From CAWULT01 sp963923455 (GTDB taxonomy: Bacteria > Acidobacteriota > Vicinamibacteria > Vicinamibacterales > UBA2999): a stretch of DNA of 64,000 nt. The stretch's first letter is position 1. Every line of letters begins with the position of its first letter. The stretch spans positions 1-64,000 of the forward strand of contig CAWULT010000007.1 of the NCBI GenBank assembly GCA_963923455.1. The letters are read 5' to 3'. The notes beneath the pieces were generated by a model. The model ran no database searches, was not told where the DNA came from, and saw nothing but the letters and a program-made list of their open reading frames with translations. Below, in pieces: positions 38,038-46,864 of the stretch. The translations under genes and the position numbers were made by a program.

Positions 38038-39395
38038 CCGCTCCGGCCCGGACGGCGGCGTATCGGGCGCTCGTCGACGTCGCGTCGCTCCGGGTCGACC
38101 TGCCCACCGCGCTCGCCCAGACCCGCACCATCCTGTCCGACGACCGCGACCGTGCGCTGGCGGCCGACATCGTCGCCGGCACGCTGCGCTGGCAGCGCGC
38201 CCTCGACTTCCTCGTGTCCCACTTCGCCGGCCGGCCGCTGCACCGCCTCGACGAGTCGGTCGCCACCATCCTGCGCCTGAGCCTCTACCAGCTCGCCCAT
38301 CTCGACCGCGTCCCGGCGTCGGCCGTGGTCGACGACGCGGTGGATCTGACGCGCGCCGCGCGCAAGCGAAGCGCCACCGGCTTCGTCAACGCGGTCCTGC
38401 GTACCGCGGTCCGCCGGCGCGGGTCGTGGCCGCTGCCCGCGCGCCCGGCCGACCCGGCCGACCACCCGGCGGCGCTCGCCTATCTCGGCATCACCCACTC
38501 GCACCCCGACTGGCTGATCGAGCGATGGCTCGCCCGCCACGGTTTCGAGGCCACCGAGCGCGCCGTCACGTTCAACAACACGACGCCCCCGCTGACCCTG
38601 CGCGCGAACCGCCTGCGGACGACGCGCGAGGCGTTGGCCGCCGCGCTCGACGGCGACGACGTCACGACGGTGCCGACCGGACACGCGCCCGACGGCCTGG
38701 TCGTGACCTCGGGACGGCCGCTCGCACGGGGCGGCGTGTCGGCCGGCGGCCTGTTCGTGGTCCAGGACGAGGCGTCGCAGCTCGTGCCGCTCGCGGTCGA
38801 CGCGCGGCCGGGGCTGCGGGTGCTCGACCTCTGCGCCGCGCCCGGCGGCAAGACGACCGCCATGGCCGCCGCGATGGAGGACCGCGGCCTGCTCGTAGCC
38901 TGCGACGCCCGCGGCCCGCGCGTCGCGCTGCTGCGTGACACGGTGGCCGCCAGCGGCGCCCGCTGCGTCCGCATCGCGCACGTCGACACCGACGGAGCGG
39001 TCCCGTTCGCTCCCGTCTTCGACCGGGTGCTCGTCGACGCCCCGTGTTCGGGCCTCGGCACCATCCGGCGCGATCCCGACATCCGGTGGCGGCGTACCGC
39101 GGGCGATCTGCCGGCCCTGGCCGCCGCGCAGCGGCGCCTGCTCGCGCGGGCGGCGGCGGTCGTCGCGCCGGGTGGGCGGCTGGTCTATGCCACCTGTTCG
39201 AGCGAGCCGGAGGAGAACGAGGACGTGGTGGAGGCCTTCCTGAACGACCACCCGACGTTCGGGCGCCTCGACCTGCGGACCGACGGGCACCCGGCGCTCC
39301 AGGGACTGACCGACGCGCGCGGGTGCCTGCACACCCTGCCCTTCGCGCACGGGCTGGAGGGGTTCTTCGCCGCCGCGCTCGTCCGCCGAACCTGA
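38034..39395 (+). CDS. rsmB: 16S rRNA (cytosine-967 C5)-methyltransferase
   Basis: A 453-residue fusion of an N-terminal NusB-like RNA-binding domain (about 5-140) and an AdoMet-dependent RNA m5C methyltransferase domain. The AdoMet motif is VLDLCAAPGGKTTAMAAAM. The two catalytic cysteines are in VDAPCSGLGTIRRDPD and VYATCSSEPEENE. The ATG overlaps the fmt stop (ATGA). Confidence 0.94.
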   Translation: MTAPARTAAYRALVDVASLRVDLPTALAQTRTILSDDRDRALAADIVAGTLRWQRALDFLVSHFAGRPLHRLDESVATILRLSLYQLAHLDRVPASAVVDDAVDLTRAARKRSATGFVNAVLRTAVRRRGSWPLPARPADPADHPAALAYLGITHSHPDWLIERWLARHGFEATERAVTFNNTTPPLTLRANRLRTTREALAAALDGDDVTTVPTGHAPDGLVVTSGRPLARGGVSAGGLFVVQDEASQLVPLAVDARPGLRVLDLCAAPGGKTTAMAAAMEDRGLLVACDARGPRVALLRDTVAASGARCVRIAHVDTDGAVPFAPVFDRVLVDAPCSGLGTIRRDPDIRWRRTAGDLPALAAAQRRLLARAAAVVAPGGRLVYATCSSEPEENEDVVEAFLNDHPTFGRLDLRTDGHPALQGLTDARGCLHTLPFAHGLEGFFAAALVRRT

Positions 39396-39422
39396 CGCGC
39401 GCTCATGGTACGATCGCCGCAC

Positions 39423-40130
39423 ATGCCGCTCGGCGCCCGTGTCTGGAAGTTCGGCCGGTTCCTGCTGCTCGTCGCGGCGCTGGGCGCCACGTTCTTCGTG
39501 TTCTTCGGCCTCGCCCTGCGCGTCGCGCTCCGCGCCCGCGAGGTGCAGGTGCCGACACTCACCGGCCACACCGTCAACGAGGCCACACGCACGGCCGCCG
39601 AGCGCGGGCTCGGCCTCCGCGTCGACGAGAATCGCCGCAACAGCAACGACGTGCCGGCGGGCCGCATCATGGCGCAGGATCCGCAGGCGGGCGTCCAGGC
39701 CCGGCGCCAGCGCACCGTGCGCGTCTGGGTCAGCGCCGGGCCCGTGACGACGACCGTCCCCGCGGTGCAGGGCCAGAGCGAACGCACCGCCCTGCTGCGG
39801 CTGGACCAGGAGGGACTGACGGTCGCCGCCGTCGCCGAGATCCGGTCGGCCGACTACCCCGCCGACACCGTCGTCGCCCAGGACCCGCCCGCGCGGGTGC
39901 AGGCGCCTCGGGTGTCGCTGCTCGTCAATCGCGGTGCACCCGTGGCAACCTACGTGATGCCCGACGCGGTCGGCGTCGACGCGGTCCGCGCCGCCGACTT
40001 CTTCCGCAGCCAGGGCTTCCGGGTGACCGTGGCTCCCGGCGCGGCGCCGGGGACCGTGGTCCGGCAGACGCCGCCGGCCGGTGCGCCCGTGGCCCAGACC
40101 GATCCGATCACGTTCGAGGTGAGCCACTGA
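39423..40130 (+). CDS. Membrane protein with three PASTA domains, no kinase
   Basis: 235 residues with one membrane helix at about 11-32 (FGRFLLLVAALGATFFVFFGLALRV) and three consecutive PASTA repeats (about 40-105, 107-170 and 173-235), each opening with a V-P-x-L/V or V-M-P-D strand and ending in a V-x-V-x-V strand. PASTA domains bind muropeptides or lipid II. ATG 39423 is preferred to ATG 39405, which overlaps a TACGAT -10 box. The gene lies between rsmB and rpe, where many Firmicutes carry the PASTA kinase gene prkC. Confidence 0.85.
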   Translation: MPLGARVWKFGRFLLLVAALGATFFVFFGLALRVALRAREVQVPTLTGHTVNEATRTAAERGLGLRVDENRRNSNDVPAGRIMAQDPQAGVQARRQRTVRVWVSAGPVTTTVPAVQGQSERTALLRLDQEGLTVAAVAEIRSADYPADTVVAQDPPARVQAPRVSLLVNRGAPVATYVMPDAVGVDAVRAADFFRSQGFRVTVAPGAAPGTVVRQTPPAGAPVAQTDPITFEVSH

Positions 40131-40813
40131 TGTCCGCAGTTCCGCCGGTCCTGCTCGCGCCATCGATTCTCTCCGCCGACTTCGCGGCGCTCGGCCGGGA
40201 CGTCGCAGCCGCCGAGCGCGGCGGTGCCGACCTGATCCACGTGGACGTCATGGACGGCCACTTCGTCCCGAACATCACGATCGGGGTGCCGGTGGTCCGC
40301 GCTCTCCGGCGCATCGCGACGCGGCCGCTCGACGTGCACCTGATGATCGAGTATCCCGACCGCTACATCGAAGCCTTCGTCGACGCCGGCGCCAGCTACG
40401 TCTCGGTGCACCTCGAGGCCGTGCCGCACCTGCACCGGACGATCGGGCACATCAAGTCGCTCGGCGCCCGGGCGGGCGTCGTGCTGAATCCGTCCACGCC
40501 GGCGTCGTCGCTCGAGGAGATCGCGCCCGACGTCGACTTCGTGCTGGTGATGTCGGTCAATCCCGGGTTCGGCGGCCAGAAGTTCATCCCGCAGAGCCTC
40601 GACAAACTGCGGAAGGTGCGGCAGGTGCTCGACGCGGCCGGCAGCGCCGCGCCCATCGAGATCGACGGCGGGGTCGACGCGTCGAACATCCAGGCCGTCG
40701 TGGCGGCCGGCGCCCGCATCATCGTCGCGGGCCACGCGGTGTTCGGCAGCGGCGACGCCGAGGCAGCCACCCGGCAGTTGCGCGCCGCGGCCAACGGCGG
40801 TCCCCGCGCATGA
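40130..40813 (+). CDS. rpe: Ribulose-phosphate 3-epimerase
   Basis: A 227-residue TIM barrel interconverting ribulose 5-phosphate and xylulose 5-phosphate. The signatures are LAPSILSADFAALG, HVDVMDGHFVPNITIG with metal His and the catalytic Asp, DVHLMI, MSVNPGFGGQKFI and EIDGGVDASN with the second Asp. ATG 40130 overlaps the upstream TGA (TGATG). Confidence 0.97.
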   Translation: MSAVPPVLLAPSILSADFAALGRDVAAAERGGADLIHVDVMDGHFVPNITIGVPVVRALRRIATRPLDVHLMIEYPDRYIEAFVDAGASYVSVHLEAVPHLHRTIGHIKSLGARAGVVLNPSTPASSLEEIAPDVDFVLVMSVNPGFGGQKFIPQSLDKLRKVRQVLDAAGSAAPIEIDGGVDASNIQAVVAAGARIIVAGHAVFGSGDAEAATRQLRAAANGGPRA

Positions 40814-41238
40814 GCGGCGCCGCCCCCGCACACCGCGAAGCCCGCGTGCGGGTCCGCTACGCCGAGACCGATCAGATGGGCGTGGCGTACTACGCCAACT
40901 ACCTGGTCTGGTTCGAGGTGGGCCGCACGGACTGGCTGCGGCAGGCCGGCGCCACCTACCGCGACATGGAACAGGACGACGGCGTGGCGCTGCCCGTCAT
41001 CGAGGCGCACTGCGAGTACCGCCGGCCGTCCCGCTACGACGACGAGCTCACCATCGCGACCCGGGCCACGATGATCACGCCGGTCCGGGTCCGGTTCGAC
41101 TACGACGTGCTGCGGGCCGGCGACGACGGGCCGCTGGCCGTCGGCTACACGGTGCACGCCTCGGTCGACGCCGGCGGCCGCCCCAAACGCCTTCCCGCCA
41201 GGGTCCGGGCCCTGCTGCGGTCGCCAGAGCCGGCCTGA
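40810..41238 (+). CDS. Acyl-CoA thioesterase, hot-dog fold (YbgC/4HBT type)
   Basis: A 142-residue thioesterase of the YbgC/4-hydroxybenzoyl-CoA thioesterase type. The catalytic signature is VRYAETDQMGVAYYANYLVWFEVGR, with the Asp nucleophile/base in ETDQMG. It overlaps rpe by ATGA. YbgC is linked to envelope phospholipid metabolism in E. coli; that role here is inference. Confidence 0.88.
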   Translation: MSGAAPAHREARVRVRYAETDQMGVAYYANYLVWFEVGRTDWLRQAGATYRDMEQDDGVALPVIEAHCEYRRPSRYDDELTIATRATMITPVRVRFDYDVLRAGDDGPLAVGYTVHASVDAGGRPKRLPARVRALLRSPEPA

Positions 41239-41316
41239 CCGGTCCGGCGTCTATACTCCTGGCGGCCGGCCGTGCCAGGACGCCCGACCGTCTAGAATAG
41301 TGAGCGCATCGACCGC

Positions 41317-42108
41317 ATGACCAACCGCCGCCTCGCCCGTCCGCTCGTCGTTCTGGCCGTCTGCGGCCTGCTGTGCACCGTGATCGCCGCCTGCGGCGGC
41401 AACCGGAAGCCCGCGGCCACCGACGCGGCCCAGCCCGACAAGTTCCTGCTCGACCGGGGCAATGAGGCCCTGCAGAAGAAGCAGTGGCTGAATGCGCGTG
41501 AGTACTTCCGCCAGGTCGTCGACAACTACCCGCAGAGCCCGTTCCGGCCGGACGCCAAGCTCGGCATCGGCGAGTCGTTCCTCGGCGAAGGGTCGGCCGA
41601 GTCGCTCGTGCTCGGCGCCAGCGAGTTCCGGGAGTTCCTGACCTTCTATCCGACGAGCCTCAAGGCCGACCAGGCGCAGTACCGGCTCGCCATGTCCCAC
41701 TTCCAGCAGATGCGCGCCCCCGAGCGCGACCAGTCCGAAACGCGGGAGGCCCTCAAGGAGTTCCAGGCGTTCTTCGACCGCTTCCCCAACAGCCCGTTGC
41801 TCCCCGAGGTGCGCCAGAAGTGGCGCATCGCGCGCGACCGCCTGAGCGCAGCCTCCTTCCGGGTGGGGCAGCACTACTTCCGCACGCGCTGGTATCCGGG
41901 CGCCGTCGACCGCTTCCGCGAGGTCCTGAAGGACGACCCGGAATACGGGGGACGGGACGGCATCTACTTCTATCTGGCGGAATCCCTGGTCCGAACCGAA
42001 AAGAAAGCCGAGGCAGTCCCGTACTTCGAGCGCCTGCTCGCGGAGTTTCCGCAGAGCGAGTTCGCCGAGGAGACGCAGAAGCGCCTCAAAGAGCTGAAAG
42101 CTCAATAA
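41317..42108 (+). CDS. bamD: Outer membrane assembly lipoprotein BamD
   Basis: A 263-residue lipoprotein with lipobox VIAAC at the cleavage site (Cys27). Five TPR-like repeats of the BamD pattern follow, including RGNEALQKKQWLNAREYFRQVVDNYPQSPFRPDAKLGIGES and VPYFERLLAEFPQSEFAEETQKRLKEL. BamD helps BamA fold beta-barrels such as the TonB-dependent receptor at 59228. TAGAAT (41293-41298) lies 18 bp before the ATG. Confidence 0.85.
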   Translation: MTNRRLARPLVVLAVCGLLCTVIAACGGNRKPAATDAAQPDKFLLDRGNEALQKKQWLNAREYFRQVVDNYPQSPFRPDAKLGIGESFLGEGSAESLVLGASEFREFLTFYPTSLKADQAQYRLAMSHFQQMRAPERDQSETREALKEFQAFFDRFPNSPLLPEVRQKWRIARDRLSAASFRVGQHYFRTRWYPGAVDRFREVLKDDPEYGGRDGIYFYLAESLVRTEKKAEAVPYFERLLAEFPQSEFAEETQKRLKELKAQ

Positions 42109-42145
42109 CTTGGCGGGCCTCGTGGTCCGCCCTTCGGGGAGCACC

Positions 42146-42937
42146 ATGAGGTTCACAGAGCTTCGCACCCTCCGCACGATTGCCCTGGCCGGCACGGCCT
42201 GGATGGCCGCCGCCGGCGGCGCGCTCGCCCAGACGGGCCCTGCCCCGACCAGCACGCGCCTCTCGCCGGACGTGCTCGGCATGGCGTGCGCCCCCTTCGT
42301 GGTCTTCGAGCCGCCCGCCGTCCCGTTGACGGTCACGGGCGGGCAGAGCCTCGAGAAGCGGTCCGCCATGTCCCAGGGCGACCTGGTCACGATCAACGCC
42401 GGCCGCAAGAACGGCATTCAGGTGGGCCAGGAGTTCTACGTGCGGCGCGCGCTGACGGACCGCCGCGCACGCATCACGAAGGCGACGCCCGCCACGGTGC
42501 GAACGGCCGGCTGGATCAAGGTGTACGCGGTCGACGAGGAGCTGTCGCTGGCCACGATCACCTACGGGTGCGACACCATCGAGGTCGGCGACTACCTGGA
42601 GCCGTTCACGATGCCGACCGTCGTCACGCCCGCGAAGGACCGCCCCAAGCCGGAGCGCGACAACTACGGGCGCGTGATGATGGGGCAGGACCGCCGGTTC
42701 AGCTTCGGCAAGGGCGACTACCTGGTCGTGGACCGCGGCAAGGACCACGGTATCTTCCCCGGCGCGCACCTCGTCTTCTATCACGACAAAGGGCAGGCCA
42801 GTAACTTCCTCTACGCCGTGGGGGAGGCGGTGGCGGTGGACGTGCGCGAGAACACGGCGACGCTGCAGGTCACCCTGTCGCGCGATGCCATCTCGGTCAA
42901 CGACTACGTGTCGCTGCGCAAGCCGGTCGAACCCTGA
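42146..42937 (+). CDS. Exported protein with two FlgT-like beta motifs
   Basis: 263 residues with a signal peptide (1-28, ending GGALAQ). It contains two copies of a short beta motif, GDLVTINAGRKNGIQVGQEF and GDYLVVDRGKDHGIFPGAHL, which resemble the C-terminal domain of FlgT and LysM-like envelope proteins. ATG 42146 follows GGGGAG. It is 37 bp after bamD and probably co-transcribed, suggesting an envelope role. No established function. Confidence 0.7.
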   Translation: MRFTELRTLRTIALAGTAWMAAAGGALAQTGPAPTSTRLSPDVLGMACAPFVVFEPPAVPLTVTGGQSLEKRSAMSQGDLVTINAGRKNGIQVGQEFYVRRALTDRRARITKATPATVRTAGWIKVYAVDEELSLATITYGCDTIEVGDYLEPFTMPTVVTPAKDRPKPERDNYGRVMMGQDRRFSFGKGDYLVVDRGKDHGIFPGAHLVFYHDKGQASNFLYAVGEAVAVDVRENTATLQVTLSRDAISVNDYVSLRKPVEP

Positions 42938-42963
42938 CGGTCGGCCGCGGAGCGGGGGCGGCT

Positions 42964-43560
42964 CTACCCCGCGCGGCGCTCCCGGGCGATGTTGACGTCG
43001 GTGACGTGGGCGTTCAGGCGGATCTGGAAGCGGCGGTAGTAGTCCGCCGCCGACACCACGGCGGTCACCATCACCACCCACAGCACCACGTGCCCGACCG
43101 GCGCGAGCCACGGCATCGGACCACTGCCCAGGATGAGCAGCAGGATGGCCGTGACCTGTGACGCCATCTTGGCCTTCCCGAGTGGCGACGCCGGAATCGT
43201 GATGCCCTTGGTGTAGGCGAAACTGCGCAACGCCGTAACCGCGAACTCGCGCCCGATGATGAACGCCACGATCCACGCCGGCGCGCGGTCGAGCTGCACC
43301 AGCGAGACGAACGCCGCCGACGTGAGGAGCTTGTCCGCGATCGGATCCAGCATCTGGCCCAGCCACGTGACCTGCCGGCGCCGCCGCGCGAGGTAACCGT
43401 CCAGCCAGTCGGTCAACGACGCAATCGCGAAGATGCCCGCCCCGACCAGTTCTTTCGAGACACCCAGGATCAGCCGGCCCTCGAACTCCGTCAGGAGCAC
43501 CACCACCAGGAGCGGCACCAGGAACATGCGGACGAGCGTGAGACTGTTGGGCAGGTTCAT
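42964..43560 (-). CDS. pgsA: CDP-diacylglycerol-glycerol-3-phosphate 3-phosphatidyltransferase
   Basis: A 198-residue, four-to-six-helix membrane enzyme that makes phosphatidylglycerophosphate. The CDP-alcohol phosphotransferase signature D-G-x2-A-R-x8-G-x3-D-x3-D is visible in DWLDGYLARRRRQVTWLGQMLDPIADK. The N-terminus NLPNSLTLVRMFLVPLLV is typical of PgsA. ATG 43560 is chosen; ATG 43578 in frame is possible. It is divergent from the sugar nucleotide gene with a short shared promoter region. Confidence 0.9.
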   Translation of the reverse strand: MNLPNSLTLVRMFLVPLLVVVLLTEFEGRLILGVSKELVGAGIFAIASLTDWLDGYLARRRRQVTWLGQMLDPIADKLLTSAAFVSLVQLDRAPAWIVAFIIGREFAVTALRSFAYTKGITIPASPLGKAKMASQVTAILLLILGSGPMPWLAPVGHVVLWVVMVTAVVSAADYYRRFQIRLNAHVTDVNIARERRAG

Positions 43561-43602
43561 CGGGCTGACCGTTCGCATTCTAGCGTATGATCGGTGGTTG
43601 TC

Positions 43603-44661
43603 ATGAAGGCGATTCTGCTCGCCGGTGGACAGGGTACCCGTCTCCGGCCCCTCACCCTGAACACCCCCAAGCCGGTCGTGCCGATCTTCAACCGGCCGTT
43701 CCTGACCTATCAGCTCGACCTCGTCCGCCAGGTGCCGGAGATCGACGAGGTCATCCTGAGCCTGAACTACCAGCCTGACCGCATCGAGGACGTCTTCGGC
43801 GACGGCTCGCGGTTCGGCGTGAAGATCCGGTACATGGTCGAGCCCGCGCCCCTCGGCACCGGTGGCGCGATCAAGTTCGCCGCGGCAGGCGTCACCGACG
43901 CCGTCGTCGTGTTCAACGGCGACGTCCTGACCCAGATCGATCTGGCCGCCGTCATCCGCCGCCACCGGGAGCGCGCGGCCCGCGCGACGATCGTGCTGAC
44001 GCCGATCGACAACCCGAGCGCCTACGGGTTGGTCGAGACGGACGGCGCCGGCAACATCCGGCGCTTCGTCGAGAAACCCAAGCCCGAGGAGATCACGACC
44101 CGCAACATCAACGCGGGCATGTACGTCCTCGAGCCGGCCACCTTCGACCGCATCCCGGACGGCGTCCCCTTCTCGATCGAGCGCGGCTACTTCCCCACGC
44201 TGGTCGAGCGCGGCGAGACGTTCGTCGCCTTCCAGTACGACGGCTACTGGATCGATATCGGCACGCCCGAGAAGTACATCCAGGTCCACCGCGACATCAT
44301 GAGCGGGCGCTTCGCGGCCGCCCCGTTCCGCGGCGTGCCCGCCGGGGCGCCCTGGGTGGCGCCCGGCGCCCTGGTCGACCCCGCCGCCGTCGTGGAGGGT
44401 CCGTGCTTCGTCGACGACGGCGTCACCGTCGCGGCTGGCGCCCGTATCGGCCCGCACTCGGTCGTCGGCCGCGGCACCCACGTCGGGCCTGGCGCCCGGC
44501 TCGACGGCGCCATCGTCTGGCCCGGCTGCACCATCGGCGAGGGCGCCGTCCTGCGCGGGGCCGTGCTCGGCCGGGGCTGCCGCATCGGCGCGCAGGCCGC
44601 CCTCGGCGATCGTGCGATCATCGGGGACGGATCCACCGTGACCGACTACACGCAGGCGTAG
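43603..44661 (+). CDS. Sugar-1-phosphate nucleotidyltransferase (mannose-1-P guanylyltransferase type)
   Basis: 352 residues. The N-terminal nucleotidyltransferase domain has MKAILLAGGQGTRLRPLTLNTPKPVVPI, NGDVL, the VEKP motif and DIGTPEKYIQVH. From about 250 on a left-handed beta-helix of hexapeptide repeats follows (VAPGALVDPAAVVEGPCFVDDGVTVAAGARIG). The domain order fits bacterial GDP-mannose pyrophosphorylases. The next gene, a phosphomannomutase type, would make its substrate. TATGAT (43586-43591) is its likely -10; ATG 43603 is preferred to GTG 43594. Confidence 0.88.
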   Translation: MKAILLAGGQGTRLRPLTLNTPKPVVPIFNRPFLTYQLDLVRQVPEIDEVILSLNYQPDRIEDVFGDGSRFGVKIRYMVEPAPLGTGGAIKFAAAGVTDAVVVFNGDVLTQIDLAAVIRRHRERAARATIVLTPIDNPSAYGLVETDGAGNIRRFVEKPKPEEITTRNINAGMYVLEPATFDRIPDGVPFSIERGYFPTLVERGETFVAFQYDGYWIDIGTPEKYIQVHRDIMSGRFAAAPFRGVPAGAPWVAPGALVDPAAVVEGPCFVDDGVTVAAGARIGPHSVVGRGTHVGPGARLDGAIVWPGCTIGEGAVLRGAVLGRGCRIGAQAALGDRAIIGDGSTVTDYTQA

Positions 44662-44669
44662 GCTTCCCC

Positions 44670-46028
44670 ATGCGAATCGACACCGGCATCTTCAAGGCGT
44701 ACGACGTCCGCGGGCTCTATCCCAGCGAGATCGACGAGGCGGTCGCCCGCGAAATCGGCCGCGGGTACGTCACCTACCTCCAGGCGAAGCGGATCGGCGT
44801 GTCCCGCGACATGCGGCTCTCGTCGCCGGCGCTGGCCGCCGCCTTCATCGAGGGCGCCCGGATGCAGGGCGCCGACGTGATCGACTACGGGATGCTGGGC
44901 ACCGATCAGATGTACTTCGCCGTCGTCGATGACGGGCTCGACGGCGGCGCGCAGATCACCGCGTCGCACAATCCCAAGCAGTACAACGGCATCAAGATGG
45001 TGCGCACCGGCGCCCAGCCGCTCAGCGGCGACGCCGGCCTCGGCGAGATCCGCGACCTGATCGTCCATGACCGGATGCCGGCTCCGGCGGCCCGGCCCGG
45101 CACGCTGACGACGCGCGACATCCTCGGCAGGTACGTCGAGAAGGTGATGTCGTTCATCGACCCGACCGTCATCAAGCCGTTCAAGGTCGTCCTGGACGGC
45201 GGCAGCGGCATGGCCGGCGCCGTGGCCCCTTCGCTCTTCGCGCGCCTGCCCTGCCACGTGACGTCGCTCTGCTTCACGCCGGACGGCACGTTCCCGACCC
45301 ACGAGTCGAACCCGCTGCTCGAGGAGAACCGCGAGGACATCACCGCCGAGGTGATCCGGCAGGGCGCCGACATCGGCATCGCCTGGGACGGCGACGCGGA
45401 CCGCTGCTTCTTCATCGACGGCAGCGGGGAGTTCATCTCGGGCGACTTCGTGACGGCCCTCCTCGCTGAGGCATTCCTGTTGAAGTACCCGAAGGCCACG
45501 GTCATCTACGACCTGCGCGCCAGCCACGCCGTCAAGGACGTCGTGGCCCGGTACGGCGGCACCGCGCTGATGAACCGCGTGGGACACGCCTTCATCAAGC
45601 AGCGGATGCGCCAGGCCGACGGCATCTTCGCGGGCGAAGTCACGGGCCACTACTACTTCCGGGACTTCTACTACGCGGACAACGGCTTCATTCCGGCGCT
45701 GCTCATCCTCGAGCTGATGTCGAAGAAGGGCCAGTCGCTGCGGGACCTGCTGGCGCCGTTCCGGGAGAAGTACTTCATCTCGGGCGAGATCAACACCAAG
45801 CTCGCGAGCATGGACCTCGTGCCGGCGACCCTGGAACGCATCGCCGCCCGCTACGCCGACGCGGTCTCGGTCGAACGGATCGACGGCGTGTCGATCGAGT
45901 ACCCGGCGTGGCACTTCAACGTGCGGGCGTCGAACACCGAGCCGCTGATCCGCCTGAACCTCGAGGCGACCACGCCAGAGCAGATGGCCGAGAAGCGCGA
46001 CGAGGTCCTGGCGCTGATACGCGGGTAG
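44670..46028 (+). CDS. Phosphomannomutase / phosphoglucomutase
   Basis: A 452-residue alpha-D-phosphohexomutase. The phosphoserine loop is TASHNPKQYNG at about 98-108, the metal loop DGDADRC at about 240-246, the sugar-specificity loop GEVTGHYYFRD and the phosphate-binding loop RASNTEPLIRLNLEA. The length and the GEVTGHYYF loop fit the PMM/PGM group. It lies 8 bp after the guanylyltransferase gene, so together they supply GDP-mannose for glycan synthesis. Confidence 0.92.
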   Translation: MRIDTGIFKAYDVRGLYPSEIDEAVAREIGRGYVTYLQAKRIGVSRDMRLSSPALAAAFIEGARMQGADVIDYGMLGTDQMYFAVVDDGLDGGAQITASHNPKQYNGIKMVRTGAQPLSGDAGLGEIRDLIVHDRMPAPAARPGTLTTRDILGRYVEKVMSFIDPTVIKPFKVVLDGGSGMAGAVAPSLFARLPCHVTSLCFTPDGTFPTHESNPLLEENREDITAEVIRQGADIGIAWDGDADRCFFIDGSGEFISGDFVTALLAEAFLLKYPKATVIYDLRASHAVKDVVARYGGTALMNRVGHAFIKQRMRQADGIFAGEVTGHYYFRDFYYADNGFIPALLILELMSKKGQSLRDLLAPFREKYFISGEINTKLASMDLVPATLERIAARYADAVSVERIDGVSIEYPAWHFNVRASNTEPLIRLNLEATTPEQMAEKRDEVLALIRG

Positions 46029-46037
46029 ACGGCGGGC

Positions 46038-46739
46038 ATGACCGACGACGCGCGGCTCTCTCGCCTCGACGCCTGGGTCGCGCGCCCACTCCGCATTCTG
46101 CTGACGGCGATCGGGATTCTCCTCGGCATGTGCCCGGCCGCGCCGCCCGCCGCGGCCCAATCGCCAGCCAGCGACTGGTCGCAGGTCATCCGGTTGCGGC
46201 GCGGCTCTGACGTCATCGTGACGACGACATCCCAGGCGCGTTCGCGACAGATTCTGGTGACCGCGGACGAGTCGTCGCTGCTGGTGGTCGACACGCCGGC
46301 GGCGGCACTCCCGAACGACATCAGGAAGCGGGTACAGCGCGCGGCGCGGGAGCGCCCGACGGACTTCGTCCTCCTTCGTGCAGGTCGACCACTGCAGCTC
46401 GAGAAGGGGCTGCGGCTGTCGCCGGAGGGCGTGTTCGAGGCGGACCGGCGGGTCGCGGACCTGGAACGGCTCCTGTGGTCGATTCCCAGAGGGAGCGTCC
46501 GGGAAGTCAGCGTCCCGCGAAAGCATGTCGGCAGCCACACTCGACGGGGCGCGCTCATCGGCGCGGCAGCCGGCGCCGTGATGCTCACAGCCTGCGGGTC
46601 CTACTGTGGACCAGCAGCGGCTCGGGCCGCGTTCGGGGCCGCGGTGGGCGTTGCCGCAGGTGCGTTCTACGGGTCGATCGTCGGTCTCGCCGTCCCCCGC
46701 AGTCCCGACGTGATCTATCAGGCCCCTGCGGCGAACTGA
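46038..46739 (+). CDS. Exported hypothetical protein with glycine-zipper segment
   Basis: 233 residues. A long N-terminal signal-like segment ends near PPAAAQ (about 41). The middle is beta-rich (VIRLRRGSDVIVTT, RQILVTADESSLLVVDT). Residues about 170-222 are Gly/Ala-rich with glycine-zipper spacing (GALIGAAAGAVML, AAFGAAVGVAAGAFYGSIVGLAV), suggesting membrane insertion or oligomerisation. No known family identified. It is 9 bp after the phosphomutase. Confidence 0.6.
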   Translation: MTDDARLSRLDAWVARPLRILLTAIGILLGMCPAAPPAAAQSPASDWSQVIRLRRGSDVIVTTTSQARSRQILVTADESSLLVVDTPAAALPNDIRKRVQRAARERPTDFVLLRAGRPLQLEKGLRLSPEGVFEADRRVADLERLLWSIPRGSVREVSVPRKHVGSHTRRGALIGAAAGAVMLTACGSYCGPAAARAAFGAAVGVAAGAFYGSIVGLAVPRSPDVIYQAPAAN

Positions 46740-46758
46740 GCGCGTCGCCTGGTGAGGA

Positions 46759-46833
46759 TGGAGCGGGAGACGGGGATCGAACCCGCGACATCGAGCTTGG
46801 GAAGCTCGCGTTCTACCGCTGAACTACTCCCGC
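46759..46833 (-). tRNA. tRNA-Gly (anticodon CCC)
   Basis: A full cloverleaf on the minus strand: acceptor GCGGGAG/CTCCCGC, D arm GTTC/GAAC, anticodon stem CGAGC/GCTCG with loop TTCCCAA giving anticodon CCC, and T arm GCGGG/CCCGT with loop TTCGATC. The discriminator is T and CCA is encoded (46759-46761). It reads GGG codons. Confidence 0.97.
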
Positions 46834-46844
46834 GGCCGACAGGG

Positions 46845-46850
46845 ATTGTA
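46845..46850 (-). promoter_or_regulatory. -10 box of tRNA-Gly
   Basis: TACAAT on the minus strand, 11 nt before the tRNA 5' end. No good -35 is seen; the region upstream is the 3' end of deoC. Confidence 0.45.
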
Positions 46851-46864
46851 CCACGCTCCGCCCG

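Noticed and set aside
46740..46864. Open frames running through tRNA-Gly
   Set aside because: The cloverleaf is complete and the frames overlap it; no protein support.
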